From NCBI RefSeq assembly GCF_029962835.1, contig NC_080587.1:53659528-53723527 (forward strand): 64,000 nucleotides of DNA, read 5' to 3'. The position numbers and the translations under genes were made by a program. Shown one piece after another: positions 47,501 through 59,403 of this stretch (position 1 is the first letter of the stretch; each line of letters opens with the position of its first letter). The stretch comes from Magnolia sinica. Taxonomy: Eukaryota > Streptophyta > Magnoliopsida > Magnoliales > Magnoliaceae. The notes below the pieces were generated by a model. It was given only the letters and a program-made list of their open reading frames with translations, made no database searches and had not been told where the DNA came from.

Positions 47501-47928
47501 CAATGGTTGGGATGCCATCCCAACCATGATTCTAGGGTCTAGATGACCCATCATGCAATGAAACCCAAGAGATCCTCCATGATGGGGCCCATAAGGGGAA
47601 AACCTCATGCATAGGCATGCATGCATCAAATAGGCCATTTGGCCACAACTAAGAGATGATGTAGAATCTCCACCATTGATTGGTGGGTCTTACACTTCCC
47701 ATATGAAAGGAAAAAGAGATCTAAGAACATAGAAATGAAGATCCTACATCCTAGAAGTACACCCACCTTAGATCTCTTCCAAACTTGTATCACCTAGCTT
47801 TTAGTGCTCCAAGGATGATGAATCAATGGATGAGATGAAGTGATAAGGGCTAGATGGGAGGGGATTAGAGGGAGAAGAGGCTGGAATAATGGAGGGAGGT
47901 GGGATGGTTTGGAGTTGCTAGGGAAAGA

Positions 47929-47975
<47 letters not shown>

Positions 47976-48526
47976 GAGGGAAAAAGAGAGAGGGAGGGTT
48001 TTAAGGCAAGCAATCATTTCTCTCTTGCCTTGGTTAGAGAAGAGTGATGATTACAATAGGGACTTAGAAACAATGTTGTAGGGTTAGTAGGCTTTTTAAG
48101 TTTTTGGGTGGTGTTTTAGAGATAGGTGGTGTAGGAATATGGCCCAAGTAGTGTGTGTGTGTGTAGTGTGTGTTGAAAATAGTGTCAAGAGATGGGACCT
48201 ACCTAGAAATCCCTGCACACTATCCCTAGGTGGGCCACATGACCATGATCAAGGGCTTAAAAAATGAAATGTACACAACTTATAAACTACACGTCGAATG
48301 GATGCACAAGATGCGGCTCAGAACGCAACGATGAAGCGGACAAGACGGCATAGGTTTCAGCTCGATCTGAGTAGAGTCTACATGACCAGACTTAAGGATG
48401 ACCGCAAACACTATCCAAGGGTCGCGGGTCACTGGGATTCCACCAGTAGGACTACGAAAACAAGAGAAACAAAATGCACACTCGTACACACACATGCACA
48501 CACCCGTACTCAGGTTGGGTCTTATA
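44523..48526 (+). mobile_element. 4.0-kb solo LTR, Tekay/Del-like, TSD GTCAT
   Basis: It begins TGTCACGCCCCAGACTCA and ends GGTTGGGTCTTATA; the expected terminal CA is TA, a single transition. GTCAT flanks it at 44518-44522 and 48527-48531 without mismatch. The interior is rich in GGGCCT/TGGGCC and has a (GA)n run at about 47936-47971. No coding domain. It is clearly diverged from its neighbour at 39555-44337. Confidence 0.9.
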
Positions 48527-49507
48527 GTCATCCACCTGTACTGCTTCTGCATTAAAGTAGACAATATAATCTTTCAACAGCTCGTCTTCTTTCTAGGTAA
48601 GGGTGAGGAGATGAGTTGTTGGTTCCTTCTATCTTTCCCGCCAATGAACTGAGTGATAAAGGCTTTACTAAGCTATGTGAAAGAGCTGATAGATCTCGGC
48701 TTCAGCTTCCTGTACCACTTCCGTACTGCCCCTAACAAGGTCAAGGAGAAAGCTCAGCACATCACCAAGCTGGTCTCATCGTGCAACTCCATCCACGCTT
48801 TAAATGACTCCAGATGCTTGGCTGGATCACTAGTCCTAGAATAAGGAGTGATCTGCGGCATCCAGAATCTTGGCGGCAGTGGAGATGCCATTATATCATC
48901 GGTAAATGGTGGTTCCGCTTCTTCCAACATCATGTCTATTGAAGTCAGGCCCAGAGCTCGGTACGCTTGTCGAATATCACCAATCTAGCCCCATATCTCC
49001 CTGAGCTCGACCTTCCAAGGGACCTCGTTCTCAACCACAGCCTGGGCCGCACCTTGTGTTCTCCAATGTGTGGCGTAGGTCAGAGTCGGCAAGCACGGTA
49101 GTTCCCACGATGCGGTTAGGTGTTTGACTATGTTGTCCAGGCTACTACCTAGCTCTGTATGAGTCATGGGGAATCTGTGGAGGTCGAGATTGCTTGGCGG
49201 TTACTGCTGCATCTGCTCCGTGGTCAGGCAGCAGGTTCTGCCTCTCCAGCATTTGCATAATGCAATCAATATTGCCAGCTAAAAGCCCGACTTGGTTTTC
49301 CAACAAGACGTTGTCCTCCCTAATTATGGGGTCTATTCGTAAGCATTGCTAGGGCAGAAGCAGCCTGGTGCTGGGAGGACGTACCGCCTTGGCTTGTGGA
49401 TTGTTCTATTAGTGCAAGAGCAGTTGCAGCAATGGCGACTAGAGCTCTTTTCCTTCCTTTGACCATCGTAAAGCCTTTGTGAGATGGATGTGGCTTTTAA
49501 AGTCATT
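48527..49507 (-). pseudogene. N-terminal gag and leader of the Tat-like element
   Basis: The minus strand downstream of the PBS carries a low-complexity gag leader (49333-49507) and a broken gag frame whose last residues before the solo LTR junction (about 48532-48560) lead directly into the conserved gag block at 44338-44522. No intact open frame longer than about 60 codons remains. Confidence 0.7.
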
Positions 49508-49523
49508 CCCACAGACGGTGCCA
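49508..49523 (-). other. Primer binding site of the Tat-like element
   Basis: The minus strand reads TGGCACCGTCTGTGGG right after the LTR end. It resembles the TGGCGCCGTCTGTGGG form I know from Tat/Retand elements, with one transition. Confidence 0.75.
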
Positions 49524-49524
49524 A

Positions 49525-50161
49525 TGTTGATGTAGAAATTTGGTTGTCCTCGCTAAACCTTTGAATACCTACAAAGACAAAGTGACAATGGTGACCCTAA
49601 CTGTGGCAGGGGAACCTCCAATGTCCAAGTTATAGCAGGGAATTTAGGTCTAGTCAGATTAAGGTGTTTTTTATGCGTACCTTTCACTGTAGGTGGGGCC
49701 TCTATTTATAGCTCTGGTCTTAGTTATATAAATGGAAAATCCCCTTACTTGGTAGGTGCATGTTATAAAAGGGTTGTCCTTCCGAATTGGTCATTCTTAT
49801 CTTCTCGGGATCTTCGGTGAAGATCCCATGGAGGATATCTTCGAGTGGTCGGCCTCTAATGATCGTCTCCAAGTGGTCGTTGTCGAGATGTTCAGCTGGG
49901 ATCAAGTTGATGAGGGGTTATCCGGTGATGGTCGGGACTTGAATCGAGTGTGGAGGTCATGCTCGGCAATTTTGGCTAAGCTAATCTTTCCCATGCTGGC
50001 TGTGATAGCAAGGGGTCGACCACATTCGGACTCTCGCTACTGGTCGGGTTCCTGAGTTAATCGTAGGGGTCGTACTCACCCACCAACGTCGGGCTATCTC
50101 CTTTGTTATACTTTGTGATCTCTTATCCCGGTCATTCTAATTTTACCCATAATAGGTATCA
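49525..50161 (-). repeat. 5' LTR of the Tat-like element
   Basis: On the minus strand it starts TGATACCTATTATGGG at 50161 and ends TCTACATCAACA at 49525, next to the PBS. It is about 637 bp. No partner LTR is in the window. Confidence 0.75.
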
Positions 50162-50751
50162 TTTGCTCGTTGATTTTGGATTGCAAGAAAAAACTTCTCT
50201 TACTTTCCACACACACACACACAAGTCATATTCATGAATGTAAGAGCCCACCCTTTACATGTCTAATCCTTGATTGGGTAACCCATGCATCTTAAAGGTG
50301 GACAGTTTCCTCTGTTCCTCTTGGTGTCTATTTGTGTGGCTCACTTGATGTATTGATCAACCCATAGATTATGAACATTCATATGGGAAATAAGGATATT
50401 ATTAATTTTCTGAGGTCAGTCCCTGGCCAAACTAACTTTTTTTCAGGTTCGTGCTTGATCCCGTTGCTCTAGCAAACTGGGCTCGAGTCTTGGGCTTAAT
50501 TTGGGCCACACCTGGCCTAGCCCAACCAGCACAAACCTAGCCCATTAGATGTTCATGGACAGTGTAAATGCCCCTATTTGACCTAAAGCCGACTTGGATC
50601 TAATCAGAACTTAAAATAATGACTAAAGACCAAATGGATATCTAATTGAGGTCCTAATAAAACAAGACTCTGACCCAACCAGCCTGGATACAGGTACTCT
50701 AGTCCCTACTTGTTGGCAGGTAAGGTTCAGACCTGAAAACCTAAGTCTAGT
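50162..50751. other. Unclassified flank
   Basis: A short (CA)n run lies near 50212-50222 and a GGGCC/GCCCAA-rich patch at about 50480-50550. Nothing else is recognisable. Confidence 0.4.
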
Positions 50752-50759
50752 GTCATGCC

Positions 50760-51392
50760 TAGAGATGGGCATCAAATCAAGTCAGATCGGATTAGGTCCA
50801 ACTTGACTCAATCCGATTTTTTAAGGACCTGACCCGAACTCGATCTGATCTGGGACCAAGTCCAGCAGGGCTGACTCGATCCGATCCGAATCCTTGTTGG
50901 CCTGACCCGAACCAAGTCTGACTCGGTCTAGGAAACCGAATCGAGTCTGATCGAGTTGAGTTTGTCCAGTCGATTCGGACTGGGATGAATTAAGATAGGG
51001 AGAGGGAGGGAGAGGAAGGAGGAGAGAAAGGAGTTGTGGGAAATCGGGAGAGAAAGAAGGAGAGAAAGAAGGAGAGGAGGGAAATCGGGAGAGAAGGGAG
51101 AGAAAGGAGGAGAGATGAGTGGGTGCAGCACCGTTCATTTGGGTAGAGAAAGAGAAGGGAGGGATTAGGGCTTCATTCGGGTGAGGCGGGTAGTAAAAAA
51201 GTGAAAATAAAAAAGTAAATATTAATTATATAGTACCCGACCGAATCCGATCGGATCATTCCGGATTGGCCACTGATCCAAACTCGACTCAATGTATATT
51301 CGGATCTAAGTGGGCCTACTCGAACCGACCTGATCCTGGCATTCGGTTTGGATCGGATAGGGTCGGATCGGGTCGGATTATGCCCAGCTCTA
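50760..51392. mobile_element. 633-bp hAT-type MITE, perfect 8-bp TSD GTCATGCC
   Basis: The ends are TAGAGATGGGCAT and TATGCCCAGCTCTA. GTCATGCC occurs at 50752-50759 and 51393-51400. The interior is full of CCCGA/TCGGAT words and a GGGAGAGAAAGGAG-rich patch (about 50995-51120), which produces spurious Ser/Pro frames. It has no coding capacity. Confidence 0.9.
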
Positions 51393-51400
51393 GTCATGCC

Positions 51401-52482
51401 TGCTAAAAAATTCAGGTCCAATAACTAATCCATTTCATTTTGTGCAACTGTATCTGCCATTGTCCAATGCAAACTGATACTGGGCCCCTGTTGGGCCCCA
51501 GTCAATCAAAGGCACCACGCGCAGCACCAAACACCCAACAGTGTGGCACAGCATCTTGGGATGAAATTATGGTGGCTTATATACGTCCACTCATTCATGG
51601 TATATGTACTCTACATTCAAACTGTCCAAATGATGAGACCCAGAGCCTAGCAAGTTCATAGGCACCAAGGGAATTGACATCTACAACCAACCTAATTGAT
51701 TTGTTCATATAGGAATTTAAAAGATACATCGGGGAACGAGTGGTTGTAAATAACGGCTCCCTACTTGAAATGGTCTCGGACGATTGGACGTTTGCTCAAT
51801 CTCAACCGTTGGTCGGACTTCTATTTCCTACCCATCCCATCATATACCTAAAATACCCTCCACTTGACAAATGCTCCAACGTGATGTCCGGTCCAACCCA
51901 ATATTTTATGCCTTCAGAACTTCTTTATTTCCACTCCAAGCGTTGAAAATAGAGGACTTCAGAGGGTATCTTTGGAACAATCTTTTTTATTTTTTTATGC
52001 TTTCCAAATTTTCTATTTCTTTAGTCAACCTCAGGCGGGCTGCAACTTGGATTCAGGTCAAGCCGAACCTGAACGACCCTACCCAAGTTTGGGTCGGGCT
52101 GAGTTGCGTTAGGTTGTTAGGGTCCTCACCTCAGGTTAAAGTTGAAAACCTCCAACCCAATTTGAAATGGGGTTTGGTTCAGGTTGAGGAGAGTCTGGTC
52201 GACTTAGGTCAGCGACACCATAGGTGCAAGCTCCATTTCCACACATATGGCCATGCATGTGGGATCACTGGATTTCTTCTCACCCGAATAATCTCCCTAA
52301 TGACAAGTGATCGTCATCGTAGTCTTCCGTACCTTACATTTTTAGAGAAGCACGGGGATGAGAATTTTATTGTTATGTAGGATTAAGGACCTAACTCTGT
52401 TTATATAATACGGAGGGTTGAGAAGTTTAGAACTCACCGAAACTCCTCTCCCATGAGGCTTCATGTGAATTTGGTAATTAGT
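51401..52482. other. Repeat fragments before the Athila-like element
   Basis: A fragment rich in GGGTCGGGC/CAACC words (about 52030-52215) looks like another CCCGA-type MITE remnant. Frames up to 169 codons (51871-52380) run through it but match nothing I know. Confidence 0.4.
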
Positions 52483-54553
52483 TGAGGGTCAAATATTGCA
52501 TATCAGACCCAGTTATTGCCTGGATTTATGAACATGGTACCGTTGAATAGCCCATTTTAATCATGTTTGTGTTACAAGGTGGAATTGCGAGCTGAGACTG
52601 GATCGGGATGCTAAAAGCATGGATTTAATGTCAGAATGCACCAAGGCAAGAGACGGACTCCAGGGGACCAAGATCGACGGAATTACACGCCAGGGATCCG
52701 CGAAAATTGAGAAACTGAAGCTCAAGCGGCCTGAAAGTCAGCCAGATGCAAGATCATTGGGTTTCCATCATCTGTTTGGCTCGAAACTTTATACATGGCT
52801 CGAGGACCAAAAACTAACTGTACATGTCAAATTTCAGCCATTGGATCCTTGTGAAAGTGGCTGAACTAATAGATCAGTCCATAAAACCCTGATTTGGGGC
52901 CCACCCGCTGTCCAGATACGCTTTAACTTCGGCCCCCACGGCTCAAATGAAATGGAAAACAAGATGGATGGTGTGGATTTCTCATAATCATCATACAGTG
53001 TACATAGTACACTTTTTGCACTAAGACGTGCATGGCAACACAGGGACGTCTCCTCTTCAAAAACAGAACTCTATTTCTAGTATGAAACAGAGACTGCGAA
53101 TGATCTCAGTGGGCCATCATCATGGATAAAAAGATCAATCCGAGCCGTCAATCATGCATAGGGGCACGATATGGTCAGAACCATATTGATATTATATACC
53201 CATGCACCCATACATGCTGGTTTTAACGGTCACAAATGGACAGCCCTGCACTGATTGCAGCGTGATTACTACCTTTGGCCGCATCCATAACATTCCAAAG
53301 CCGGACACATCCAGCTGAAATTTCAAGGAGAATCTAGTGAACGGAATGGATTCATCTGGAAATCCTGATAATGGGCCCCACCAAGCTTCAGCGCAGCAAG
53401 GCGTGCGTATTCACGAGCGTCCGGACGCTGCCCGGTTTCTCCGGTCGTAACGTGATCAAGATCACATTCTGATGCATGATCCGAACCGTCCAAACTTTCG
53501 CAATATGAAAATCTGGACGATCCTTTATCTCAGATTCAGAAAACGCAATACGGTTATGCATTTTTGCTGCGCAGAACAGAGGTACGCAGTCGAATGTTTT
53601 CTTTGGCAAACTGTCCTACATAAATAAGGTCGGTGAACGACCTAGCCACGGACAGCTGCTGCTGTTATAAAAGGAAAAGAGAAGGAGGAGCCGTGGTTGG
53701 AAAAGGGAGGTGAGCTCGGCTTAGTTGGAACGAGAAGACAGGAGGCAGAGGCTAGGCTTGAACGTGGAGACAAGGAGGAGAACGGAAAGTTTTTTTCTTT
53801 TCTATTTCCTTGGCTATTGTTTTTCCTTGCTTTCTTTCCCTTATGACTCTTAAGGTCATTAGCCTAATCATGGTTGGCTAAACCTCTTAGCTAGGGCTAA
53901 GAGGTGAAGCCTGTAGCGAGATGGGAGATACTATTTCATGCTTTTAAATTTCTGAACTGAATTTGATTTTAGTTGATTATGGAAGGAATGTTTTTAGTCT
54001 TTAATGGTCTGTTGTGACTGAAATTACAATGGATCTGCAATGGCCTTGAATATCTCCTTTTCCCTTTTGATGTATATGACGTCAGGAAGCCCTGTTGTTC
54101 ACCATCGTCTCCTGGGCATGGTAGGATGATGGTACCCTTTCTAACTTGCATGCACTGTGATTGGTTGGTAATTAGTTTAATCCTGTTGTTTGCTTTGTCT
54201 CCTGGGCATGGTTAGATGATGGAATCCATTCTAATTCATATACCTTTCATCTTGTGAAGACTAGATCAAGTAGGTTCAGTTTGATTTCCGTGATTCTTGA
54301 TGCAGGCAAAAGATCTCCCTGATCCCTATAAGTGGATCCTCTGAATCCCTAGTTTCCTTCCTCTGAATTTCTTAAAGTTTTACATTAATCTCTCACCATT
54401 ATTCATCAATTTATATTTGATTTAGATTGCATCTTAGGCTAGTTCTATTTCTACCTAGTTTCAGGAAACGTACAAGTTTCAGTCCCTGTGGATTCGACCT
54501 CGGTCTTACCGAGTTTATTACTACATCACAACCCTATACTTGAGGAGTGAACA
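52483..54553 (+). repeat. 5' LTR of the Athila-like element
   Basis: It starts TGAGGGTCAAATATTGCA and ends GAGGAGTGAACA just before the PBS; 2071 bp. It contains a TATA box (53666-53672), a short perfect hairpin CCTCTTAG/CTAAGAGG (53883-53904) and two copies, about 100 bp apart, of a GTCTCCTGGGCATGG motif (about 54106 and 54197). Confidence 0.93.
53666..53672 (+). promoter_or_regulatory. TATA box of the Athila-like 5' LTR
   Basis: TATAAAA in the context CTGTTATAAAAGGAAAAG, identical in the 3' LTR at 63123-63129. Transcription would start roughly 30 bp downstream. Confidence 0.7.
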
Positions 54554-54559
54554 AGTTTT

Positions 54560-54577
54560 TGGCGCCGTTGCCGGGGA
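54560..54577 (+). other. Primer binding site, tRNA-Asp type
   Basis: TGGCGCCGTTGCCGGGGA lies 6 bp after the LTR end. This is the well-known Athila-group PBS form. Confidence 0.92.
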
Positions 54578-55189
54578 CTGACGGTTGCAATTCTCTGAAA
54601 TTAATTAAGTTTAGGATTAGTTTAATAACTTTAGTTTTAGGTTTTTAATTGATTTCTAGAACTAACTTGTTTCCATGTTTTGTAGGATCCTGACATAATT
54701 CCTAAATTGGTAATTCCTTCCTAATTTCTCTACTTTTTCCACTTTTAAAGTTAGGGTTTAAATTTTTCTAATTCTAGTATTTTCCTATTTGTAGGAAATA
54801 GTTTATTTTTAGAAATCTTCCTCTTTTATTTTTAGAAACTTGGTTAGTTATTCCCCTTTTTAGAAATTAACTTTCTATTTTTATTTTTAGTTACTTTCTA
54901 ATTGTAGAATTTTAGTTTAGAAACTAACCTTCCTATTTTGTAGGCCTTTAAGATAGAAATTTCTAATTCGGTAAGTTCTTTCTCTCCACTTTCTATTTTT
55001 CATATCTCTTTTTAATTTACCTTCTAGTTTAGGACTTTCTTCCTTTTTAATGATTTTCTAATTCTAGACATTCTCTTTCGAACTGACTTGTTTGTTTTCT
55101 TTTGCAGGTCCTTAACTTAGGGGCTTCAATTTGGTAATTTCTTTCCAACTCTCTCTCTCCTTCTTTCTAGATTTTCTTTTCGTTCGAAT
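54578..55189 (+). other. T-rich leader between PBS and gag
   Basis: Loosely repeated words (TTTCTAATT, TTCTAGTTTAGGA, TTTTGTAGG) fill about 600 bp; no open frame of note. Alternating TTTGTAGG sites resemble splice acceptors but that is speculative. Confidence 0.55.
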
Positions 55190-56451
55190 TTGATTGAGGG
55201 CTGCGAGTGTTTCATGCCCAAGTGGGCCCGTGACAACACTCGACGTCTCTTGACTGAAGGAGGATTGGTTGAGGGGTTGACTATCCATCGCAGGACTAGA
55301 CACCACTCGAAATCCCTTGAGTTAATTGAAGTTATGGCTGAAGACCAACCTCCTCTACTTCCACCCAGGGTGGAGGATACCCAAGATGAGAATGAGGTGC
55401 AACAGGCACCCTCGCCTCGTACTTTACGAGATTATCTACAACCGGCGGGAGTGAGTATGCCCTCATGCATGATTTTCCCTGAAAACACAGGACAAATGGA
55501 CATCAAGCCAGGAGTTATCCAACTCATTCCCAAATTCCATGGACTTGAATCAAAGAGTCCATATTTACATTTGAAAGAGTTCGATGAGATTATAGCTACA
55601 TTATGTTTTCCTAATGTATCTGAGGATACAATTAGGCTGAAACTCTTTCCTTTTTCCTTAAAAGAGAAAGCTAAGACGTGGTTACATTCACTGCGTCCTA
55701 GATCCATTGGCACATGGAACGACATGCAGAGGGAATTCATAAAAAAATTCTTCCCACATCATAAAACGATTACCCTCAGAAAAGCAATCATGAACTTTGC
55801 CCAAAAGGAAGATGAAACATTCTTCCAATGTTGGGAAAGGTTCAAAGATTTGGTCAGTTCATGCCCACAACACGGATTTGAAACGTGGCGCATTACAAAT
55901 TTTTTCTACGATGGACTGACATCTTCCATGCGCCAAATGGTCGAGACAATGTGTAATGGAGAGTTCATTAATAAAGATGTCGACGAGGTATGGGACTACC
56001 TCGACAGTCTGGCTGAAAAAACACAATCTTGGGACTATTACCCAAAATCAAACCCACGTCTAGGCCGACTCAATTAAAGGAGAAAGGTGGATTATATCTC
56101 TTGAAAGAAGAGGATGATCTCAAGTGTAAAGTGACTACGCTCATAAGGAAAGTTGAGGCCATGGAAGGAAAGAAGGATAAGATTAATGAAATTGTTTGCG
56201 GCATCTGTGATTGCAACATTCATACAACTGAAAATTGTCCTACAATACCCGCCTTTCGAGGAGTGTTGAATGAACAAGCTAATGCCGTAAACAACTATCA
56301 AAGACCTTTTACTGGACCTAACTCTAATACATACAATCCTGGTTGGAAAAATCATCCAAACTTTAATTGGAGGAATGGACAAACAGCTACTCCTCCAGGT
56401 TTCTTCAATCAAAATCCAAATCAAGTGAAACCTCAAGAGGAACCGGTTTAA
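55190..56451 (+). pseudogene. Gag of the Athila-like element, frameshifted
   Basis: The frame 55190-56077 carries the retrotransposon gag domain (KEKAKTWLHSLRPRSIGTW near residues 158-176, then FIKKFFPHHKT). It shifts near 56050 into a second frame that ends at TAA 56449-56451 and holds a perfect CCHC zinc knuckle (CGICDCNIHTTENC, about 56197-56240). A possible start is MPKWARDN at about 55214, since Athila gag often lacks an early clear ATG. Gag would form the particle shell and bind RNA through the knuckle. One frameshift is enough to separate these functions here. Confidence 0.88.
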
Positions 56452-58848
56452 AATTCCATACAAGAGCTGGCTCAGGCTATGCGGGGAATTATAGATTTTA
56501 TGCAGAAGATAGATTCTCGTATGACGGTTATAGAAAAGGGGATGCTTCCTGCACAACCTCTCCCTAATCCTAAACCGCAGTACGAGATTAATGATCCCAG
56601 TTCTTCAAATCAGATGGGGCACACTAAATCCATCACCACTCTTAGGAGTGGAAAGATCATTGATAAAACTCTTCCGGTTAGGCCCAAAAAGCCTCAATAA
56701 CCAGAAGAGGATCACAATGATGGAGTTAGTGATGCCCCACAAAAATTAGAACCAGAACTTCTAGAGAAGCCAGTTGCTCCATTCCCCCAACGGTTGGTTT
56801 CACCAAAACCTCTCTCTAACTCTCAGGATATCCTAGAGGTGTTGAAACAAGTGAAAGTCAACATTCCTCTTCTTGATGTCGTGAAACAAATACCTTCATA
56901 TGCCAAATTCCTGAAAGACTTATGCACGACCAAACAACGGCAGAGTATTTAAAAGAAGATTTTCTTGACCGAGAAAGTGAGTGTCATCCTAAAGCAAGAC
57001 GTGCCACAGAAATTCAAGGATCCCGGTAGCCCAACCATATCATGTGTAATCGGGGACCATCGAATTGATCATGCACTTCTTAACTTAGGAGCGAGCGTCA
57101 ATCTGATTCCCTACGCGGTATACAAACAGTTAGGTTTGGGTGAATTAAAACCCACCCTAACCACACTACAACTTGCTGATCGCTCTGTTCGTGTACCAAG
57201 AGGGATAATTGAGGATGTGTTAGTCCAAGTTGATAGATTTTACTACCCTATAGATTTTATCATCCTGGACACCGAACCCATAAATAACATAAGCACTCAG
57301 ATCCCCGTCATTCTTGGCCGCCCATTCCTTGCCACTTCAAATGCAATTATCAATTGCAGGAATGGTGTCATGACTATGTCTTTTGAGAATATGACATTGG
57401 AGTCAAACATCTTTTTCAATAACGGCAGAAACTTAGAGGAGGATGACGATTTCCACGACATTAACATGATTGACTCTTTCGTGGAAGATACGACACCTCT
57501 GACCTTGTCCTCCGACCATCTAGAGACGTGCCTGGCCCACTCCCATGATTTTGATGATGACATGATTAGGGAGACGTGTGCCTTGCTTGATACTGCACCG
57601 GTACTTGAAGTTAACCGGTGGAGGCCACAATTTGAAGAATTGTCACATACCGATGTAGTGTCTCTGCCGTCTAACCTCAAGCCGCCGAAGCTTGACCTAA
57701 AACCTTTGCCCTCTAATTTGAAATATGCCTATTTAGGTCAAGATGAGACATACCCAATGGTGATCTCTGCCCACCTGGAGAAAGAACAGGAGAGTATGCT
57801 TATATCTACTCTCATTGAGCATAAAGGAGCCCTGGGATGGACAATAGCGGACCTCAAGGGAATCAATCCCTCGATTTGTACTCACCGCATATATCTTGAG
57901 GATAATGCAAAAACCGCTCGACAACCACAACGTAGACTAAATCCAAACATGAAGGAAGTGGTTAAGGCCGAGGTTCTTAAACTATTGGACGTAGGTATTA
58001 TATACCCTATATCTGATAGTCAATGGGTGAGTCCAACTCAAGTGGTCCCTAAGACGTCCGGAATCCCCATCGTAGCCAATGCTAATAATGAACTCGTGCC
58101 AACTAGAGTCACTACTAGTTGGAGAATGTGCATTGACTACAGGAAATTGAATACCGTCACGAGGAAAGACCACTTTCCTTTACCATTAATTGATCAGATC
58201 CTGGAAAGGTTAGCTGGTCATTCCTATTATAGTTTCCTTGACGGGTATTCGGGCTACAACCAGATAGAGATAGCTCCTGAAGACCAGGAAAAGACCACAT
58301 TTACATGTCCATACGGCACCTTTGCCTATCGAAGGATGTCATTCGGACTATGTAATGCCCCTGCCACCTTTCAGAGATGTATGCTTAGTATCTTTTCTGA
58401 TATGGTGGGGCAATGTCTAGAGGTCTTCATGGATGATTTCTCTGTTTACGGTCCATCTTTTAGCACGTGCTTGGAAAGTCTTAAATGTGTGCTGAAAAGA
58501 TGCGAAGAAAAGAACTTGGTACTTAATTGGGAGAAGTGCCATTTCATGGTTCAGAAGGGAATTGTCCTTGGGCATATCATCTCGTTCAAGGGAATCGAGG
58601 TAGATAAGGCAAAAATCGATCTTATCTCTAACCTACCTCCACCCAAGAACATCAGAGACGTGCGATTCTTCTTAGGACACGCAGGATTTTACAGGCGATT
58701 CATAAAGGACTTTAGTCTCCTCTCTCGTCCTTTATGTACTCTTCTTCAAAAGGATGCTCCGTATGAGTGGACTGAGCAATGTCAGGAAGCTTTCACCAAG
58801 CTTAAGGGCACGTTAACCACTGCACCTATCATGCAGCCACCCGACTGA
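56452..58848 (+). pseudogene. Pol part 1: protease and reverse transcriptase
   Basis: After in-frame stops at 56449, 56698 and about 56950, an open frame runs 56965-58846. The aspartic protease region (LGASVNLIPYAVYKQLGLG, about 57080-57145) has Asn where the catalytic Asp of DLGAS is expected (residue before LGAS). RT landmarks are WRMCIDYRKLNTV (about 58120), SFLDGYSGYNQIEIAPEDQE (about 58230) and VFMDDFSVYG (about 58425), with the catalytic FMDD intact. The frame ends at TGA after QPPD where the family has Trp, so the break is one base change. Frame and order are otherwise intact, typical of a fairly young dead copy. Confidence 0.92.
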
Positions 58849-59403
58849 AGCCTTCCTTTTGAGCTGATGTGTGACGCTTCTGATTATGCTCTTGGGGCGG
58901 TCCTAGGCCAGAGAAAAGATAAGAGGCCCTACGTCATTCATTATGCAAGTAAAACTTTAAATTCTGCCCAGGTGAACTACTCGACTACGAAAAAGGAACT
59001 CTTAGCCGTAGTGTTCGCCTTGGACAAATTTAGGTCCTACTTGATCGGATCCAAGATCATTATCTACACAGATCATGCGGCACTTAAGTATCTTCTTTCT
59101 AAGAATGATTCTAAGCCCCGTTTGATACAATGGATCCTTCTACTCCAAGAATTTGATTTGAAAATTAAAGATAAAAAGGGAGTAGAGAACGTAGTGGCCG
59201 ATCAGCTTTCTCGCCTTAATACCTCTGATTCCCTTGAGACAACCCATATCAACGACATGTTCCCTGATGAACAACTGTTCCGAGTCTCCCATTCACCTTG
59301 GTTCACTGATATTGCTAATTATCTTGCTACAGGTGCCATACCGACACAGTGGACTGCGCAAGATAAGAAGAAATTCTTCACCGAGGTGCGCAACTTTTTC
59401 TGA
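58849..59403 (+). pseudogene. Pol part 2: RNase H
   Basis: The frame continues directly after the TGA with [14 protein letters not shown] (first catalytic Asp), [20 protein letters not shown] (Glu), and [13 protein letters not shown]. It ends at another TGA (59401-59403) after NFF, where Trp is expected. The domain itself looks complete. It would remove the RNA strand after reverse transcription. Confidence 0.9.

Larger units (their letters stand above)
34977..50161 (-). mobile_element. Decayed Tat/Retand-like Ty3/gypsy element, 3' end lost
   Basis: On the minus strand the order is 5' LTR (49525-50161), PBS (49508-49523), gag, protease, RT, RNase H, a second RNase H and integrase, ending at a stop at 35313-35315. 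The second RNase H between the RT/RNase H unit and integrase is the hallmark of the Tat lineage. No 3' LTR is present between 35313 and the CACTA end at 34976, so the remainder probably lies beyond the CACTA's left end or is deleted. Two solo LTRs are inserted in gag. All reading frames contain many stops. Confidence 0.85.

Noticed and set aside
50821..51138. Ser/Pro/Leu-rich minus-strand ORFs
   Set aside because: They are produced by the GGGAGAGAAAGG patch inside a noncoding hAT-type MITE.
51871..52380. 169-codon plus-strand ORF before the Athila-like element
   Set aside because: It crosses a CCCGA-type MITE remnant and shows no recognisable domain or protein-like motif.
55432..57680. Minus-strand ORFs across the Athila-like gag and pol
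   Set aside because: They are antisense shadows of well-supported plus-strand domains.
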